A stretch of 5,718 nucleotides of DNA from Paracoccaceae bacterium (GTDB taxonomy: Bacteria > Pseudomonadota > Alphaproteobacteria > Rhodobacterales > Rhodobacteraceae), in contig JABGTH010000168.1 of assembly GCA_018647275.1 (NCBI GenBank), positions 1 to 5,718 on the forward strand, written 5' to 3'. The notes below the pieces were generated by a model, which was given only the letters and a program-made list of their open reading frames with translations, did no database searches and had not been told where the DNA came from. Each line of letters opens with the position of its first letter. The first letter of the stretch is position 1. Shown piece by piece: positions 1 to 5,718 of the stretch. The position numbers and the translations under genes are program-made.

Positions 1-2313
1 AAGGAGCGGATCGAAGGTTTAGGCAAAGAAGTCCAATTCAGCCGTGAAGGTCGCAAAGCGATCCTTAACAAGATGGTTGAAGCTGAGGGTTTTGAGAAAT
101 TCCTGCACGTCAAATACATGGGCACCAAACGCTTTGGCCTTGATGGTGGCGAAAGCCTGATCCCAGCGATGGAACAGATCATCAAACGTGGCGGTTCATT
201 GGGTGTCAAAGACATCGTGATCGGCATGCCACACCGTGGTCGTCTATCTGTATTGGCCAACGTCATGCAAAAGCCATACCGCGCGATCTTTAACGAGTTC
301 CAAGGGGGATCGTTCAAGCCTGAAGACGTTGATGGCTCAGGCGATGTGAAATATCACCTTGGCGCGTCTTCTGATCGCGAGTTTGACAACAACACAGTTC
401 ACTTGTCATTGACTGCCAACCCAAGCCACCTTGAGGCGGTAAACCCCGTTGTCATCGGCAAGGTTCGCGCAAAGCAAGACCAGTACAACGACAGCGAACG
501 CACCAGCGTTATGCCAATCCTGCTTCACGGCGATGCGGCATTCGCAGGCCAAGGTGTTGTGGCAGAATGTTTCGCCCTTTCCGGCCTTCGCGGTCACAAA
601 GCAGGCGGCACAATGCACATCGTGGTGAACAACCAAATCGGTTTCACCACTGCGCCACACTTCTCACGATCTTCTCCATACCCAACCGACAACGCGCTTG
701 TCGTTGAGGCTCCGATTTTCCACGTCAACGGTGACGACCCCGAAGCGGTTGTACACGCGGCAAAGGTGGCGACAGAGTTCCGCCAGAAGTTCCACAAAGA
801 CGTGGTGATCGATATCTTCTGCTACCGTCGTTTTGGTCACAACGAGGGCGACGAGCCCATGTTCACCAACCCGATGATGTACAAGAAAATCAAAACCCAA
901 AAGACATCCTTGTCTCTCTACACAGAACGCCTTGTGCGCGACGGTCTGATCCCTGAGGGCGAGATCGAAGACATGAAAGCTGCGTTCCAGTCCAAGATGA
1001 ACACGGAATTCGAAGCGGGCAAAGATTACAAACCGAACAAAGCTGACTGGCTGGACGGCAAGTGGTCGCACCTTGATCGCAACAAAGACGATTATGTGCG
1101 CGGCGACACTGCGATTAAGCCAGAAACTATGGCTGAAATCGGCACAGCACTCAGCACAGCGCCAGACGGGTTCCCTGTCCACAAAACCGTTGGTCGTCTT
1201 CTGGACTCCAAAGCCAAGATGTTTGAATCCGGTTCAGGGTTCGACTGGGCCACCGGCGAAGCCCTCGCATTCGGTTCGCTATTGACTGAAGGTTATCCTG
1301 TACGCCTATCCGGTCAGGATAGCACACGCGGCACATTCAGCCAACGCCACTCCGGCCTTGTGAACCAAGACACCGAAGAACGGTTCTATCCACTAAACAG
1401 CGTACGCGCGGGTCAAGCACAGTATGAAGTAATCGACTCAATGCTGTCTGAATACGCAGTGCTTGGATTTGAATACGGCTACTCCTTGGCAGAACCAAAC
1501 GCGCTAACCCTTTGGGAAGCACAGTTCGGCGATTTCGCCAATGGCGCGCAAATCATGTTCGACCAATTCATCAGCTCAGGCGAAAGCAAATGGTTGCGGA
1601 TGTCTGGCCTTGTGATGCTTCTGCCCCACGGCTTTGAAGGCCAAGGACCAGAGCACTCTTCTGCCCGCCTAGAACGCTTCTTGCAGATGTGTGGTCAGGA
1701 CAACTGGATCGTCGCCAACTGTACGACACCAGCGAACTACTTCCACATCTTGCGCCGCCAGCTACACCGCGATTTCCGCAAGCCACTGGTCCTAATGACG
1801 CCAAAGTCATTGCTGCGTCACAAGATGGCAGTTTCCAACGCCGAAGACTTCACAACAGGTTCTTCTTTCCACCGTCTCATGTGGGACGATGCGCAAAAAG
1901 GAAACTCGGACACGACGCTGGTTAAAGACGACAAAATCAAACGGGTCGTTATGTGTTCGGGCAAAGTTTACTTTGACCTGCTCGAAGAACGCGACGCACG
2001 TGGGATCGACGACATCTACCTCCTGCGCGTTGAACAATTCTATCCATTCCCGGCGCAATCTGCGGTTCAAGAACTTGAACGCTTCAAAAACGCAGAAGTT
2101 GTCTGGTGTCAGGAAGAACCGAAAAACCAAGGCGCATGGACCTTCATTGAACCCAACATCGAATGGGTCCTTGGAAAGATCGACGCCAAACACCCACGGC
2201 CAAAATTCGTAGGACGCACAGCATCGGCGTCACCTGCAACTGGCCTTGCCTCCACACACAAAAAACAACAAGCAGCCCTCGTGAACGACGCGCTGACCAT
2301 CGAAGGAAACTGA
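1..2313 (+). CDS. sucA: 2-oxoglutarate dehydrogenase E1 component (5'-truncated by window edge)
   Basis: This is the thiamine-diphosphate-dependent E1 subunit of the cytoplasmic 2-oxoglutarate dehydrogenase complex. It decarboxylates 2-oxoglutarate and succinylates the lipoyl groups of E2. The reading frame is open from base 1, giving 770 residues before TGA at 2311. The ATG at 73 is internal, because the 24 codons before it already read as E1 (for example SREGRKAILNKMVEAEGF). Family members are about 980-990 residues, so roughly 215 N-terminal residues are missing. Visible landmarks, numbered from the first codon, are: YHLG with His119; NPSHLEAV with His143; HGDAAFAGQG from 176, containing the cofactor-site Asp178; NNQIGF from 210; GHNEGDEP from 279; GQDSTRGTFSQRH from 438, in the transketolase-like pyrimidine-binding half; then a normal C-terminal domain with EEPKNQGAW. 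No frameshift or lost motif was seen. The stop lies 3 nt before odhB, which implies co-transcription. The family assignment is very secure. Confidence 0.97.
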   Translation, partial: KERIEGLGKEVQFSREGRKAILNKMVEAEGFEKFLHVKYMGTKRFGLDGGESLIPAMEQIIKRGGSLGVKDIVIGMPHRGRLSVLANVMQKPYRAIFNEFQGGSFKPEDVDGSGDVKYHLGASSDREFDNNTVHLSLTANPSHLEAVNPVVIGKVRAKQDQYNDSERTSVMPILLHGDAAFAGQGVVAECFALSGLRGHKAGGTMHIVVNNQIGFTTAPHFSRSSPYPTDNALVVEAPIFHVNGDDPEAVVHAAKVATEFRQKFHKDVVIDIFCYRRFGHNEGDEPMFTNPMMYKKIKTQKTSLSLYTERLVRDGLIPEGEIEDMKAAFQSKMNTEFEAGKDYKPNKADWLDGKWSHLDRNKDDYVRGDTAIKPETMAEIGTALSTAPDGFPVHKTVGRLLDSKAKMFESGSGFDWATGEALAFGSLLTEGYPVRLSGQDSTRGTFSQRHSGLVNQDTEERFYPLNSVRAGQAQYEVIDSMLSEYAVLGFEYGYSLAEPNALTLWEAQFGDFANGAQIMFDQFISSGESKWLRMSGLVMLLPHGFEGQGPEHSSARLERFLQMCGQDNWIVANCTTPANYFHILRRQLHRDFRKPLVLMTPKSLLRHKMAVSNAEDFTTGSSFHRLMWDDAQKGNSDTTLVKDDKIKRVVMCSGKVYFDLLEERDARGIDDIYLLRVEQFYPFPAQSAVQELERFKNAEVVWCQEEPKNQGAWTFIEPNIEWVLGKIDAKHPRPKFVGRTASASPATGLASTHKKQQAALVNDALTIEGN

Positions 2314-2316
2314 TCC

Positions 2317-3795
2317 ATGACAACCGAAGTTCGTGTACCTACCCTTGGCGAAAGCGTCACCGAAGCAACTGTTGCAACTTGGTTCAAAAAACCGGGCGAT
2401 GCGGTCGCAGTCGACGAAATGCTGTGTGAGCTTGAAACCGACAAAGTAACGGTAGAAGTACCCAGCCCAGTTGCCGGTACAATGGGTGAAATCGTTGCGC
2501 CAGAAGGTGAAACCGTTGGCGTCGATGCCCTACTCGCCACCATCGGTACAGCCGGCGAAGCTACCGCTTCGGCTGCAAAACCAGCACCTGCTGCGGCGGA
2601 CGCCCCCTCATCAGACAGCGTTGACGTTATGGTGCCAACGCTCGGTGAATCCGTAACAGAAGCCACCGTCAGCACATGGTTCAAAGCCGTGGGCGATACC
2701 GTGGCCCAAGACGAAATGCTGTGTGAACTCGAAACTGACAAAGTCAGCGTCGAAGTCCCATCCCCAGCCGCTGGCGTTCTGGCAGAAATCACAGCACCTG
2801 AAGGCAGCACCGTTGATGCATCCGCCAAACTGGCTGTCATCTCAGCCTCTGGCACAGTGATCGCTGCGGCCCCCGCCGTAGCAGTTGCCACCTCAGCCCC
2901 TGCCGGTAAAGACGTTGAAGACGCCCCATCTGCGAAAAAAGCAATGGCTGCCGCTGGCGTGTCCCGCGATCAGGTCACGGCAACAGGCCGCGATGGCCGC
3001 GTCATGAAAGACGACGTTGCACGCGCAGTCGCCTCTGCCAACACGCCTGCACCCGCAGCTGCCGCACCACGCGGTCCTGTGTCCTCTGACGATGCACCAC
3101 GCGAAGAACGCGTGAAGATGACGCGCTTGCGCCAAACAATCGCGCGCCGCTTGAAAGAAAGCCAAAACACCGCCGCAATGCTGACCACCTACAACGAGGT
3201 CGACATGACCGAGGTGATGGCACTGCGCAATGAATACAAAGACCTGTTCCTTAAAAAGCACGGTGTCAAATTGGGCTTCATGTCCTTCTTCACAAAGGCC
3301 TGCGTGCACGCCTTGAACGAAGTACCTGAAGTGAACGCCGAAATCGACGGTACCGATGTGGTTTACAAAAACTTCGTCCACATGGGCATCGCTGCAGGGA
3401 CACCAACAGGTTTGGTTGTTCCGGTGATCCGCGACGCGGATTCAATGTCCTTCGCAGGGATTGAGAAAGCAATCGCTGAAAAAGGGGCACGCGCCCGTGA
3501 CGGCAAACTGTCCATGGCAGAAATGCAAGGTGGCACGTTCACGATCTCCAACGGCGGCGTCTACGGCTCTCTCATGTCCTCGCCTATCCTGAACCCACCA
3601 CAGTCAGGCATCCTTGGCATGCACAAAATCCAAGACCGCCCAATGGCGATCAACGGTCAGGTTGTAATCCGTCCAATGATGTACCTCGCCCTATCCTACG
3701 ATCACCGCATCGTAGACGGCAAAGGCGCTGTGACGTTCTTGGTCCGTGTGAAAGAAGCGCTTGAGGATCCACGCCGTCTGTTGATGGACCTGTAA
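2317..3795 (+). CDS. odhB: Dihydrolipoyllysine succinyltransferase, OGDH E2 component, with two lipoyl domains
   Basis: This is the core E2 subunit (also called sucB), 492 residues. It carries succinyl groups on lipoyl lysines and transfers them to CoA. Domain order: lipoyl domain 1 (about 2-77, ETDKV with Lys43); Ala/Pro linker; lipoyl domain 2 (about 102-175, ETDKV with Lys142); Ala-rich linker; peripheral subunit-binding domain (about 203-239, containing TGRDGRVMKDDV); Ala/Pro linker; catalytic acyltransferase domain (about 262-492). The catalytic motif SYDHRIVDG has His463 and Asp467, matching the E2 active site. The start ATG follows AAGGA at 2303-2307 with 9 nt spacing, and this Shine-Dalgarno lies inside the end of sucA. 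Enterobacterial SucB is about 405 residues with one lipoyl domain, so the extra roughly 90 residues are the second lipoyl domain and linker. The two-lipoyl form is, from memory, common in Roseobacter-type bacteria. The nearest alternative, a pyruvate dehydrogenase E2, is unlikely beside an E1 of the SucA type. Confidence 0.97.
   Translation: MTTEVRVPTLGESVTEATVATWFKKPGDAVAVDEMLCELETDKVTVEVPSPVAGTMGEIVAPEGETVGVDALLATIGTAGEATASAAKPAPAAADAPSSDSVDVMVPTLGESVTEATVSTWFKAVGDTVAQDEMLCELETDKVSVEVPSPAAGVLAEITAPEGSTVDASAKLAVISASGTVIAAAPAVAVATSAPAGKDVEDAPSAKKAMAAAGVSRDQVTATGRDGRVMKDDVARAVASANTPAPAAAAPRGPVSSDDAPREERVKMTRLRQTIARRLKESQNTAAMLTTYNEVDMTEVMALRNEYKDLFLKKHGVKLGFMSFFTKACVHALNEVPEVNAEIDGTDVVYKNFVHMGIAAGTPTGLVVPVIRDADSMSFAGIEKAIAEKGARARDGKLSMAEMQGGTFTISNGGVYGSLMSSPILNPPQSGILGMHKIQDRPMAINGQVVIRPMMYLALSYDHRIVDGKGAVTFLVRVKEALEDPRRLLMDL
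2335..2775 (+). repeat. Tandem duplicated lipoyl-domain coding segment in odhB
   Basis: Codons 7-54 (2335-2478) and 106-153 (2632-2775) of odhB align without gaps at an offset of 297 nt. Of 48 aligned residues 41 are identical, and both copies carry the lipoyl lysine in ETDKV. Of those 41 codons only 17 are the same triplet, so the copies are similar as protein but well diverged at synonymous positions. The longest exact DNA match around the lysine loop is 17 nt, starting at 2413 and 2710. It is a coding repeat, not a mobile or slipped repeat. Confidence 0.9.
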
Positions 3796-3801
3796 AAAGT
3801 G

Positions 3802-3838
3802 GAGGCGGGGTTCACCCCGCCTCGCTATTTGGAATAGC
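3802..3838 (+). terminator. Two adjacent hairpins after odhB; possible weak or attenuating terminator
   Basis: Hairpin 1 pairs 3802-3810 with 3815-3823: 9 perfect base pairs, GC-rich, with a TTCA loop. Hairpin 2 abuts it, pairing 3824-3829 with 3833-3838 (6 bp, TGG loop). The + strand shows only TATTT after hairpin 1, part of it locked in hairpin 2, so it lacks a proper U-run. On the - strand, hairpin 1 is followed by CTTTTTA (the complement of 3793-3799), which is a better tail, although no - strand gene enters from the right. It sits 6 nt after the odhB stop. Inference: it stabilises the 3' end of the sucA-odhB message or causes partial termination before the MAPEG gene and lpdA. Confidence 0.55.
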
Positions 3839-3874
3839 CGTTAAAAAATTGTAAGCCTGAATTGGATTAAAGGG

Positions 3875-4285
3875 ATGACCACCGAACTCACAGTCCTCAC
3901 GCTCGCAGGCCTTTTACAAGTGATCCAATTCGCACTGATGGCGATCCCTGCCAACATCGAACTTGGGGTCGCCAAAACCATGTCCCCGCGTGACCCCGCC
4001 AGATTAAGCAAACCAATCGAAGAACAAATGTCGATCCGCACTGGCCGCCTGAAACGCGCGATGAGCAACCACTTCGAGGGGCTAATCCTATTCACCATCG
4101 CCTGTACTGTGATCACCATCTCGGGCCAATCAACCACCTTCACCGTTACGCTGGCCATCATCTATCTGATCGCACGCATCGCCTACATCCCTGCCTACGC
4201 TTTTGGCTGGACCCCGTGGCGGAGCCTTATTTGGTTTGCAGGTTTCGTCCCAACAACACTCATGCTGATCGCCGCTCTTGTCTAA
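3875..4285 (+). CDS. MAPEG-family small integral membrane protein
   Basis: This 136-residue protein looks like a member of the MAPEG family (membrane-associated proteins in eicosanoid and glutathione metabolism). Four hydrophobic helices are visible: about 6-26, 67-84, 89-110 and 117-136. The loop after helix 1 is charged. The family-like signature RLKRAMSNHFEGLILF (58-73, with Asn65 and Glu68) leads into helix 2, and RIAYIPAYAFGWTPWRS (101-117) links helices 3 and 4. The length fits bacterial MAPEG proteins. Eukaryotic members are glutathione transferases or peroxidases, or leukotriene enzymes; the activity and substrate of this bacterial type are unknown to me. Start choice: no upstream ATG, GTG or TTG is in frame before a TAA at 3842. 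The purine run AAAGGG directly abuts the ATG, too close for ideal pairing, so GGA at 3864-3866 may serve instead, and translation may be modest. It lies 79 nt after odhB and 150 nt before lpdA on the same strand. Confidence 0.85.
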   Translation: MTTELTVLTLAGLLQVIQFALMAIPANIELGVAKTMSPRDPARLSKPIEEQMSIRTGRLKRAMSNHFEGLILFTIACTVITISGQSTTFTVTLAIIYLIARIAYIPAYAFGWTPWRSLIWFAGFVPTTLMLIAALV

Positions 4286-4435
4286 TTCACCTTACCGAAA
4301 AAATTCTGGGGAAGCTGCACAGCAGCGGAGGCAAAGTCCCAAATACCCCGACCCGCAATAACCGACCACGCACCGACGCAGTACAGATACAATACCGACG
4401 TTATACCGACGTTCCAAAATCAAAGGATCAACCCA
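4286..4435 (+). other. Non-coding gap between the MAPEG gene and lpdA
   Basis: This 150-nt stretch has no convincing coding sequence. It contains a short stem at 4314-4318/4322-4326 (GCTGC/GCAGC) without a T-tract, the 11-bp-phased repeat at 4359-4413, and the lpdA Shine-Dalgarno AAGGA at 4423-4427. No clear -35/-10 pair was found. TACAAT at 4388-4393 resembles a -10 box but has no TTGACA-like partner at usual spacing. A separate lpdA promoter is therefore possible but not shown. Confidence 0.6.
4359..4413 (+). repeat. Degenerate 11-bp tandem repeat (consensus about ATACCGACGTT), five units
   Basis: Units start at 4359, 4370, 4381, 4392 and 4403. The last two (4392-4402 and 4403-4413) are perfect copies of ATACCGACGTT. 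The units at 4359 and 4370 keep the ACCGAC core, and the middle one is decayed (GTACAGATACA). CCGAC occurs at 4362, 4373, 4395 and 4406, all in one 11-bp register, with a further copy out of register at 4348. The array ends 22 nt before the lpdA start codon. The 11-bp period places the cores on one face of the helix, which suits either a multi-site protein-binding region or simple slippage growth; the sequence cannot decide between them. Confidence 0.7.
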
Positions 4436-5718
4436 ATGGCAAACTATGACGTAATCATCATCGGCGCAGGCCCTGGCGGCTATGTTTCGGCCATCCGCTG
4501 CGCTCAATTGGGCCTCAAAACTGCAATCGTTGAAGGCCGCGATACCCTTGGTGGTACCTGCCTCAACGTAGGCTGCATCCCGTCCAAGGCGCTGCTGCAT
4601 GCCTCACACATGCTGCACGAGGCAGAGCACAATTTCGGGGCCATGGGTCTCAAAGGCAAAAGCCCGTCTGTCGACTGGAAGCAGATGCTTTCCTATAAGG
4701 ATGACACCATTGGTCAAAATACCAAAGGCGTTGAATTTCTTATGAAAAAGAATAAAATTGACGTGATCAAAGGGTGGGCAACCATCCCCACAGCTGGCAA
4801 AGTTCAAGTCGGCGATGAGGTCTTTGAAACCAAAAATATCATCATAGCCTCCGGTTCAGAACCAGCATCCTTGCCGGGTGTTGAAGTCGATGAAAAGGTC
4901 GTTGTAACCTCAACGGGCGCACTAGAACTTGGCAAAATCCCCAAGAAAATGGTCGTCATCGGTGCAGGCGTCATTGGTCTAGAACTTGGCAGCGTTTATG
5001 CGCGCCTTGGCTCTGAGGTCACCGTTGTTGAATTCTTGGACGCAATCACGCCCGGAATGGATGCCGAAGTACAGCGTTCATTCCAAAAATTACTCACAAA
5101 ACAGGGTCTTAAATTCATCATGGGCGCTGCAGTACAAAAGACCGAAGCCAACAAAACCAAAGCCAAAGTGCACTATAAATTGCGCAAAGATGACAGCGAA
5201 CACGTCATCGAAGCCGATACAGTTTTAGTCGCAACTGGGCGCAAGCCCTTCACAAATGGCCTTGGTCTAGACACCTTAGAGATCGAAATGTCCCCACGCG
5301 GTCAGATCAAAGTTGGAACCGATTGGCAGACCAACGTACCAGGCATTTACGCTATTGGCGATGTGATCGACGGACCAATGCTGGCGCACAAAGCCGAAGA
5401 TGAAGGCCTTGCCGCCGCTGAACAAATCGCAGGCAAACATGGCCACGTGAACTATGGCGTCATCCCAGGCGTGATCTATACACATCCAGAAGTCGCCAAC
5501 GTTGGTGAGACCGAGGAAACATTGAAAGAACAAGGCCGTAGCTACAAAGTAGGCAAGTTCAGCTTTATGGGCAATGGCCGTGCGAAGGCTGTATTTGCAG
5601 GCGAAGGTTTCGTGAAAATCCTGGCGGACAAAGATTCCGATCGCATCCTTGGGGCCCACATTATCGGCCCGGCGGCTGGCGATTTGATCCACGAAGTTTG
5701 CGTCGCAATGGAATTTGG
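4436..5718 (+). CDS. lpdA: Dihydrolipoamide dehydrogenase, E3 component (3'-truncated by window edge)
   Basis: This is the homodimeric FAD flavoprotein that reoxidises the dihydrolipoyl groups of E2 and reduces NAD+. The frame stays open from ATG 4436 to the window end (427 complete codons plus 2 nt). E3 proteins are about 464 residues, so roughly 37 are missing. Landmarks: FAD-binding GAGPGG at 10-15; redox-active disulfide GGTCLNVGCIPSK with Cys42 and Cys47; NAD-binding GAGVIG at 176-181; second FAD motif containing AIGD with Asp309; and YTHPEVANVG around 350 at the start of the dimerisation domain. The catalytic His-Glu pair of the family (HPTLSE-type motif) lies in the missing tail, so it cannot be checked. 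AAGGA at 4423-4427, 8 nt before the ATG, supports this start. Its position after odhB suggests it is the E3 serving 2-oxoglutarate dehydrogenase, although E3 can be shared with other complexes such as pyruvate dehydrogenase. Confidence 0.97.
   Translation, partial: MANYDVIIIGAGPGGYVSAIRCAQLGLKTAIVEGRDTLGGTCLNVGCIPSKALLHASHMLHEAEHNFGAMGLKGKSPSVDWKQMLSYKDDTIGQNTKGVEFLMKKNKIDVIKGWATIPTAGKVQVGDEVFETKNIIIASGSEPASLPGVEVDEKVVVTSTGALELGKIPKKMVVIGAGVIGLELGSVYARLGSEVTVVEFLDAITPGMDAEVQRSFQKLLTKQGLKFIMGAAVQKTEANKTKAKVHYKLRKDDSEHVIEADTVLVATGRKPFTNGLGLDTLEIEMSPRGQIKVGTDWQTNVPGIYAIGDVIDGPMLAHKAEDEGLAAAEQIAGKHGHVNYGVIPGVIYTHPEVANVGETEETLKEQGRSYKVGKFSFMGNGRAKAVFAGEGFVKILADKDSDRILGAHIIGPAAGDLIHEVCVAMEF

Noticed and set aside
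73..75. ATG at 73 as the true start of sucA
   Set aside because: The frame is open upstream to base 1 and those codons encode typical E1 sequence. A protein starting here would lack the normal N-terminal region, so the real start is before the window.
664..1182. A 172-codon open frame on the - strand inside sucA
   Set aside because: It lies wholly opposite conserved E1 sequence and its translation resembles no known protein. It is best explained by codon bias of the true gene.
2109..2891. A 260-codon open frame on the - strand opposite the end of sucA and the lipoyl domains of odhB
   Set aside because: It is rich in Ala, Ser, Thr and Val, with an internal repeat that mirrors the duplicated lipoyl domains on the + strand. 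It overlaps two certain genes and has no recognisable family, so it is an antisense shadow.
4307..4341. Hairpin (GCTGC/GCAGC with outer TGGG/CCCA pairs) after the MAPEG gene as a terminator
   Set aside because: The core stem is only 5 bp, the outer pairing is separated by unpaired bases, and no T-tract follows.
4388..4393. TACAAT as a -10 box for lpdA
   Set aside because: There is one mismatch to TATAAT but no acceptable -35 element 16-18 nt upstream, and it lies within a repeat unit. That is not enough to call a promoter.
4216..4449. A 77-codon + strand frame spanning the end of the MAPEG gene, the gap and the start of lpdA
   Set aside because: It overlaps both genes out of frame, runs through the 11-bp repeat, and reads as low-plausibility basic sequence with no motif.
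5276..5692. A 138-codon open frame on the - strand inside lpdA
   Set aside because: The + strand here encodes continuous E3 sequence with clear FAD and dimerisation motifs, so the reverse frame is a shadow.
1..5718. Mobile elements, CRISPR arrays, tRNA or rRNA genes, toxin-antitoxin or defence genes
   Set aside because: None is visible. The window is filled by central-metabolism genes with short gaps, and no transposase, terminal inverted repeat, spacer array or structured RNA gene was recognised.

Overview
The window carries most of a 2-oxoglutarate dehydrogenase (OGDH) complex locus from an alphaproteobacterium. The best fit is a marine Rhodobacterales (Roseobacter-group) bacterium. This rests on protein style (an E2 with two lipoyl domains, an E1 carrying GQDSTRGTFSQRH), on the gene order E1-E2-MAPEG-E3, and on moderate GC. 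Genus cannot be assigned from sequence reading alone. Every gene reads on the + strand.

Layout: positions 1-2313 are the 3' three quarters of sucA (E1, thiamine-diphosphate dependent), whose start lies before the window. After 3 nt comes the complete odhB/sucB (2317-3795, E2 succinyltransferase). A 79-nt gap follows with two back-to-back hairpins (3802-3838). Then comes a small four-helix membrane protein of the MAPEG family (3875-4285). A 150-nt gap holds a degenerate 11-bp-phased repeat (4359-4413). Last is lpdA (E3, dihydrolipoamide dehydrogenase) from 4436, which runs off the right edge about 37 codons before its expected end.

How the genes work together: E1 decarboxylates 2-oxoglutarate and passes the succinyl group to the lipoyl lysines of E2. 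E2 transfers it to CoA, and E3 reoxidises the dihydrolipoyl groups with FAD and NAD+. This is the TCA-cycle step from 2-oxoglutarate to succinyl-CoA. The E1-E2 junction is tight enough for translational coupling. E3 is separated by the MAPEG gene and two non-coding gaps, so its expression could be partly uncoupled. The MAPEG protein has no established role in this complex.

No new biological system is visible; this is a conserved central-metabolism locus. The points that merit a second look are the old duplication of the lipoyl domain, the MAPEG insertion, the phased repeat before lpdA, and the double hairpin after odhB.
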